Positions 59,969-64,000 of a stretch of DNA of 64,000 bases are shown here, in pieces. Location: NCBI RefSeq assembly GCF_002150685.1, contig NZ_MSSW01000052.1, positions 1-64,000 of the forward strand, read 5' to 3'. This stretch comes from Algoriphagus antarcticus. GTDB lineage: Bacteria > Bacteroidota > Bacteroidia > Cytophagales > Cyclobacteriaceae. A model generated the notes under the pieces. It had not been told where the DNA came from. It was given only the letters and a program-made list of their open reading frames with translations, and made no database searches. The position numbers were made by a program, and so were the translations under genes. Position 1 is the first letter of the stretch; each line of letters begins with the position of its first letter.

Positions 59969-62500
59969 CTATTTCAATGTAATGACAACATTGGCCTGCC
60001 CACCATAAGCTAGAGAGCCTGCTATCCATCCTGGTATTGCATCCGGACAAACACCACTGCACCAAGTAGCCCCTAAGGTATAATAATAACTATTTTCATA
60101 GATATAATATCTTTTGTCACCAAGCGGCCATCCATAGACACTCGGTGGATATCCTCCATTCGCCCAAGAGACAGTCCTGTTTTCGTTGGGATTCCTAAAA
60201 GCCCCCTTGAATCCATATGTAGTGACCGTATAGGTTTTCGCATCCTCATGAACTGGAACAATCACTAACGAATGAACTCCATTGGAATATGCTCCTGGTA
60301 AGTATTCTACTAAATACTCTTTTGCGGTCACAGGCATATTGAGTATGATTTTCTTAGGATCATTGTTGACATTCACTTTCCCTATTACCTCTTCGCGTAA
60401 TATCCAGTCGCCTGATCCAGGCACTCTGAAATAAATACTGGCTTTGATATTTTCTACCCCTTCTTTGATTTCTCCGTCAAGTGCTTGGTAATTTATCGCA
60501 TTTCCTCGGGTCGTGGCAATCGTATTTTTTCCATCAAACATGCCGAATTTTCCTTCTGTAGACCATTCCACTTTATATTCTAATGCACTCGTGCTGACGA
60601 TATCATTGACATTGTCTCCTCGCTCAAGGTAAAGTCGTACAGATTGCTTCTGCTTTCCGCTGAGCGTGATGCCATTTGGCTTCATCGCAACTTTCTGTTT
60701 TTTCACGTTGATAGTTGCTGTAGCATCACCTATTAAAGTCAAATCGACTCCTTTTTTGATATATATTTCTACTGTGACAGTCTCGTAATTGTTCTCTCCA
60801 AGATCAGCCGCATTAACTTCACTTCTAAAGTTGACACTGGCAGAGGTTGTTTCGATTTTAGGTCCTTTGATTCCTCCTGTGGCTGTGATTATTCCATATT
60901 TTCCCGTGGTAGACCATTTGTACAAGAAGGATTGACCCTCAGAAAGTTGTGTTTTGGTTTCTGCTTTCAAGGGCAAGTTGGCAAATGGAACCGTTGTCTC
61001 TTTTGCAGGATTAATTTTCACGTCCGTTCGACGGGCTTTTGCTGTGAACTCGACGATTCGGTCTGATATGATCAGCTCAGTGGTCAGTTTTCCCATATCC
61101 AACAGTTTTACGCACATTTCCACTGCCTTGATTACTTTCAGGTATTTGGCAACAGCAGCAGTATTTTTGTAATCACGATCCAAATCAATCCAAGTAGGCT
61201 TGTCCAAATTTTTATATTTGTTTACAACTATTTCAATAAACTGCTCTTGAAGTTCTTTACCTTGATTATCCACCACTATAAATTTCAAGAAATCTTCAAT
61301 CGCTTTTTTAAAGTCTCCGCTTATAACCAAATCCAGAATTAAAGGCGTTTGCGAAATGGTGGCTTCAAAAGCATCAAAAGCCAAATTGTCTTCTTCTGCT
61401 CCTTTGATCTCAGAAATTATTTCAGAAAGAATTGGAAGAACAAAATCTACATAAAACTGCTTAAGCATCAACTTCTGCCAGGCTGCATTTTCTTCTGTGG
61501 TCATGCTGAGAGAACTAGAAGGTCTAAAGGCTGTGCCTACTACCCGCACCTTGTAAATCGCCTCATCTTCATTTTCTCCTAAAGCCAAAGGAATAGGCCC
61601 TGATTCCTTTCTCGCATATTCGATTCCATTTCCCGAAAGCTGATCCACGATGGTACCCAGCGTGCTGCTAAAGCCTTTCGTTCCCTCCACATCATTGGTA
61701 GATGTAGCTGCTTGACCGGGGCCAATAGTAGGTATAAGGACTACTTCGTCTTTTGATCCTTTTGCTTTATAGGCGGTTTTGTAGATAAATGCTTTTCCAA
61801 TTCGTCGATAATGATTGGCAATCTTGATATTCACTGCGTCATTTTCAAAGATTTGTATGCCACTTTGAAACCCGTTAGGATCCACATTGATCTGTCTGGC
61901 TCGCATGTCCAAGACTTCTCCCTCCTTAGTATACTCACTAAGTAAAGTCGATAAATCCTGCTGGAACTTTAGATTTTCGACATAGAGCTTATCGCTGGTG
62001 ATTCCTGCTGCTACTTTGGCCTTGAATTCCTCATAACCTGGAAGGGCTACAGACGGACTTAAAAACTCATTGACTACTTGCTCGGGCATATAAAAAACTC
62101 CAGAGCCTAGGTAGAATAGCGCTTGAGCTGTGGTCTCGGCGTTTAGATTTTTATTCTCTGCACTCAATACTCCCATTAGAATCAGATTATTTGCCTCATC
62201 AAATAAGAATCCTAACCGAACCACACTATCAGGCAACACCGCTTTGGACTTTCCAGTGGCATCTACTGGGAAAGTCATGAGTCCCGTAGAAAGTGTTGAT
62301 TTTGACAAGTCAACATTCACTCCAGTGGGCAGGACTACATTGATATCTACAGTTTGGGCTAGGATGATAGTGCCACCGCCGCCGGCACTTGGGTTTCCTG
62401 GATCTGGAGTTGGAGTAGTGGGATCTTCTGGATCGCTACAAGCGAAAGCCAGGATTGAAAAAAGGATGAAAATCCATTTGGAGAATTGTGCATTTTTCAT
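59969..62500 (-). CDS. Large orphan lipoprotein
   Basis: An 843-residue lipoprotein with signal MKNAQFSKWIFILFSILAFA and Cys21 as the lipidated residue, followed by an acidic Pro/Thr linker (DPEDPTTPTPDPGNPS). The mature body begins with a beta-rich region (DINVVLPTGVNVDLSKS), contains a helical section around 330-470, and a later region (about 500-690) with two similar blocks, KWSTTGKYGIITATGGI and VEWSTEGKFGMFDGKNT, suggesting tandem beta-sandwich domains. The C-terminus is Gly/aromatic-rich. No family is recognised. It is downstream of the ECF sigma pair, so it may be its target. Confidence 0.8.
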   Translation of the reverse strand: MKNAQFSKWIFILFSILAFACSDPEDPTTPTPDPGNPSAGGGGTIILAQTVDINVVLPTGVNVDLSKSTLSTGLMTFPVDATGKSKAVLPDSVVRLGFLFDEANNLILMGVLSAENKNLNAETTAQALFYLGSGVFYMPEQVVNEFLSPSVALPGYEEFKAKVAAGITSDKLYVENLKFQQDLSTLLSEYTKEGEVLDMRARQINVDPNGFQSGIQIFENDAVNIKIANHYRRIGKAFIYKTAYKAKGSKDEVVLIPTIGPGQAATSTNDVEGTKGFSSTLGTIVDQLSGNGIEYARKESGPIPLALGENEDEAIYKVRVVGTAFRPSSSLSMTTEENAAWQKLMLKQFYVDFVLPILSEIISEIKGAEEDNLAFDAFEATISQTPLILDLVISGDFKKAIEDFLKFIVVDNQGKELQEQFIEIVVNKYKNLDKPTWIDLDRDYKNTAAVAKYLKVIKAVEMCVKLLDMGKLTTELIISDRIVEFTAKARRTDVKINPAKETTVPFANLPLKAETKTQLSEGQSFLYKWSTTGKYGIITATGGIKGPKIETTSASVNFRSEVNAADLGENNYETVTVEIYIKKGVDLTLIGDATATINVKKQKVAMKPNGITLSGKQKQSVRLYLERGDNVNDIVSTSALEYKVEWSTEGKFGMFDGKNTIATTRGNAINYQALDGEIKEGVENIKASIYFRVPGSGDWILREEVIGKVNVNNDPKKIILNMPVTAKEYLVEYLPGAYSNGVHSLVIVPVHEDAKTYTVTTYGFKGAFRNPNENRTVSWANGGYPPSVYGWPLGDKRYYIYENSYYYTLGATWCSGVCPDAIPGWIAGSLAYGGQANVVITLK

Positions 62501-62605
62501 TGTAAAAGTCGTTTATACTACTCCATCGAAAACCTTAGAAAAGGTCATCGAAAACCTCAAAAAATCTCACCACCTAAAAAATGTACCCGACTCTCCCAAT
62601 ACGAT

Positions 62606-63352
62606 TTATTCGTCCATTTCCTGCAATTGGAAAATCAATTCTTTTGCCTCTGCTCTATCTGAAGCTTTCAAGTAGGGAATTGCTGCTTCATATTTAACTT
62701 CTTTAATCAAAATCAATCCCGAATACCAATTGGCATCTTGGGTAAACTGGCTACCATCGCCTTTAATTACCTGCTCCAGCAATAGCTTAGCCTCTTCCAT
62801 TTCTCCAATCTGCAAATAATCCATGGCCACAAAATACAAGAGGGTGTCATTTTGGGGTGATTGGTCCAGAAGAGGCTTCCAAAATTCCAAAGATTTAGCA
62901 TATTCCCCCGACTTATAATCCACCATACCGCGATCAAATTCATAATCTTCCGAGTCAGACATCATCGAGGTCAATCCTGGGTCTTTGGAATAGTAAGCTG
63001 TAAAAAGTCGATCCGAACTGGAATCAAACCATCCTGACCAAAATGCCATCCCGGCAGTGATCACTATAAAAAGAGAAGCTGCCGCAGTCCAAACCCAAGT
63101 AGAGTTCAAGAATCGCTGCGAGGTTTTCGGAGCTGGCATATCCTTATGATAAGCTTCCATGCGAGACTTCATTGCTGCTCGCTCTATGCCTACTCTCAGA
63201 ATCTCCACCTGTTGTAGTTTTTCTTGCCAAAGTGAATCTTCATTTAACCTTTTCTCAAAAGCCAACAAATCATCACTGGATAGCTTACCGTCAAGGTAAT
63301 CTTCCATGGCGCTATATTCTTCTGGGTATATATTTACTTGTTCGTTCAGCAT
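62606..63352 (-). CDS. Membrane-anchored TPR protein, anti-sigma-like
   Basis: From the ATG at 63352 the protein has 248 residues; the longer frame to 63454 runs into the sigma gene and is not credible. It has a cytoplasmic N-terminal helical segment (YSAMEDYLDGKLSSDDLLAF), one membrane helix near 85-105 (TWVWTAAASLFIVITAG) and a periplasmic part with tetratricopeptide-like repeats (YDRGMVDYKSGEYAKSLEFW-like, LYFVAMDYLQIGEMEEAKLL). Gene order right after an ECF sigma factor, four bases apart, suggests it senses envelope stress and restrains the sigma factor. The anti-sigma role is inferred. Confidence 0.75.
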   Translation of the reverse strand: MLNEQVNIYPEEYSAMEDYLDGKLSSDDLLAFEKRLNEDSLWQEKLQQVEILRVGIERAAMKSRMEAYHKDMPAPKTSQRFLNSTWVWTAAASLFIVITAGMAFWSGWFDSSSDRLFTAYYSKDPGLTSMMSDSEDYEFDRGMVDYKSGEYAKSLEFWKPLLDQSPQNDTLLYFVAMDYLQIGEMEEAKLLLEQVIKGDGSQFTQDANWYSGLILIKEVKYEAAIPYLKASDRAEAKELIFQLQEMDE

Positions 63353-63356
63353 GTTA

Positions 63357-63920
63357 TTAATTCTGTAAGACAAACTTCCGGAGCTTTTCCATACAACGAT
63401 ATTTGTTGTTTTTGACTGTCTGGGGCGTCCATCCAAACTTTGTGGCAATTTCATCCATGTTCTTTTTCAAGAAATAGAAGCTCTTCAGGATTTCTTGGCA
63501 GTCATCACCCAGCTTTCCAAAAGACTGTTCTACCAGTTCATATTTATCCTCCAAACTTTCCTCTAATGGCTCAGATGATTGATTCAAGAAAAAGGAATCT
63601 TCATGCTTTTGATCCCTTTTGAATCGAGCAGACCGAACCCAATCCAGCCATTTATTCTTAGCAACTTGAAAGAGGTATCCTTGAATTGCTGTCTGATTAG
63701 TGGGAATAAAGGCTCCCTTTTTGACATTTTGCCAAAGTGCCAAAAAGGCTTCTTGAAAGATATCTTTCGCCTCATCATCATTCCCATGATTTGCCCGCAC
63801 AAACTTTCTCACCTTAGGAAAACCATCTTCATAGATTTGCCGGAGTATGACTTCATCATTTTGACAAATCGCATGCGTGATTTCATTTTGGGAAAATGTC
63901 TTAAAAATATCTCTTGGCAT
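63357..63920 (-). CDS. ECF-type RNA polymerase sigma factor
   Basis: A 187-residue sigma-70-family regulator of the extracytoplasmic function group. Region 2 is seen in HGNDDEAKDIFQEAFLALWQNV and LFQVAKNKWLDWVR, and region 4 HTH in MDEIATKFGWTPQTVKNNKYRCMEKLRKF. It lacks region 3, as expected. It is followed by the TPR anti-sigma-like gene and then by a large lipoprotein, a layout seen for many Bacteroidota envelope-sensing units. The 80 bases upstream to the window end show no exact promoter element. Confidence 0.93.
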   Translation of the reverse strand: MPRDIFKTFSQNEITHAICQNDEVILRQIYEDGFPKVRKFVRANHGNDDEAKDIFQEAFLALWQNVKKGAFIPTNQTAIQGYLFQVAKNKWLDWVRSARFKRDQKHEDSFFLNQSSEPLEESLEDKYELVEQSFGKLGDDCQEILKSFYFLKKNMDEIATKFGWTPQTVKNNKYRCMEKLRKFVLQN

Positions 63921-64000
63921 AGCTCGTTAAAAGCCAAAAAGATACAATTAATTGCATTTCACCTCAAGCATATTTAGCAATAAGATTCAAAGTATGTTGT

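Overview
The window looks like a piece of a Bacteroidota chromosome, most likely Cytophagales/Cyclobacteriaceae and Algoriphagus-like. This is inferred from protein families and sequence style; no 16S gene is present. Pointers are DUF4403 and 6-bladed-propeller lipoproteins, an outer-membrane beta-barrel family TonB receptor with a carboxypeptidase-regulatory domain, a YtxJ bacillithiol-type protein, an all-alpha NTP pyrophosphatase, very few Shine-Dalgarno sequences, and several TAnnTTTG-type promoter elements. DNA is moderately AT-rich. I see no rRNA, tRNA, CRISPR array, prophage or complete insertion sequence. Most of the window is ordinary chromosomal gene content with short accessory pockets.

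Layout. 0-1.6 kb: a propeller lipoprotein with a small Cys-rich secreted peptide gene upstream. 1.9-3.5 kb: rlmN and a small beta-barrel protein. 3.7-7.7 kb: an operon (minus strand) of a membrane protein, mutL and two rhomboid proteases. 7.9-14 kb: a GH3/beta-lactamase fusion, threonine dehydratase, M23 peptidase, coaX and a GNAT. 14-15 kb: a RES/Xre toxin-antitoxin pair with a long palindromic operator. 15-18.1 kb: guaB and a second peptide-plus-lipoprotein pair. 18.3-23.1 kb: an RsmB-like methyltransferase, prmC, a decayed HigA-like antitoxin, a zinc-ribbon membrane pair, a thiamine-pyrophosphokinase-like gene and an M19 dipeptidase. 23.4-26.8 kb: three kynurenine-pathway genes (3-hydroxyanthranilate dioxygenase, kynureninase, kynurenine monooxygenase). 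27-35 kb: pheS, a fasciclin protein, a third propeller lipoprotein, a TonB-type receptor, ytxJ and DUF4403.

35.3-47.3 kb is a coherent minus-strand acetate-use block: an InsA-like DNA-binding protein, an outer-membrane porin-like protein, a DUF4212/sodium-solute symporter pair, a CrbS-like symporter-histidine kinase, a receiver-only response regulator, acetyl-CoA synthetase, a cNMP/CBS/DUF294 protein and a DnaQ-like exonuclease. 47.4-58.2 kb: ZIP transporter, ApbE, ruvB, a wrecked ParE-type toxin-antitoxin module, S1/P1 nuclease, M20 amidohydrolase, SPOR lipoprotein, secA and dapF. 58.6-63.9 kb: NTP pyrophosphatase, MscS channel, and an ECF sigma factor / TPR anti-sigma-like protein upstream of a large orphan lipoprotein.

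The strongest candidate for something under-described is a repeated architecture: a small secreted Cys-rich peptide gene, then a perfect inverted repeat with a 5-nt loop, then a propeller-type lipoprotein gene. It occurs twice, at 1.3-1.6 kb and 16.7-18.1 kb, with unrelated stem sequences. Each copy also has a simple-sequence tract upstream of the peptide gene. A second candidate is the transposase-derived InsA-like protein at the head of the acetate block, with repeated TATAGCT motifs in its own and the downstream upstream regions.
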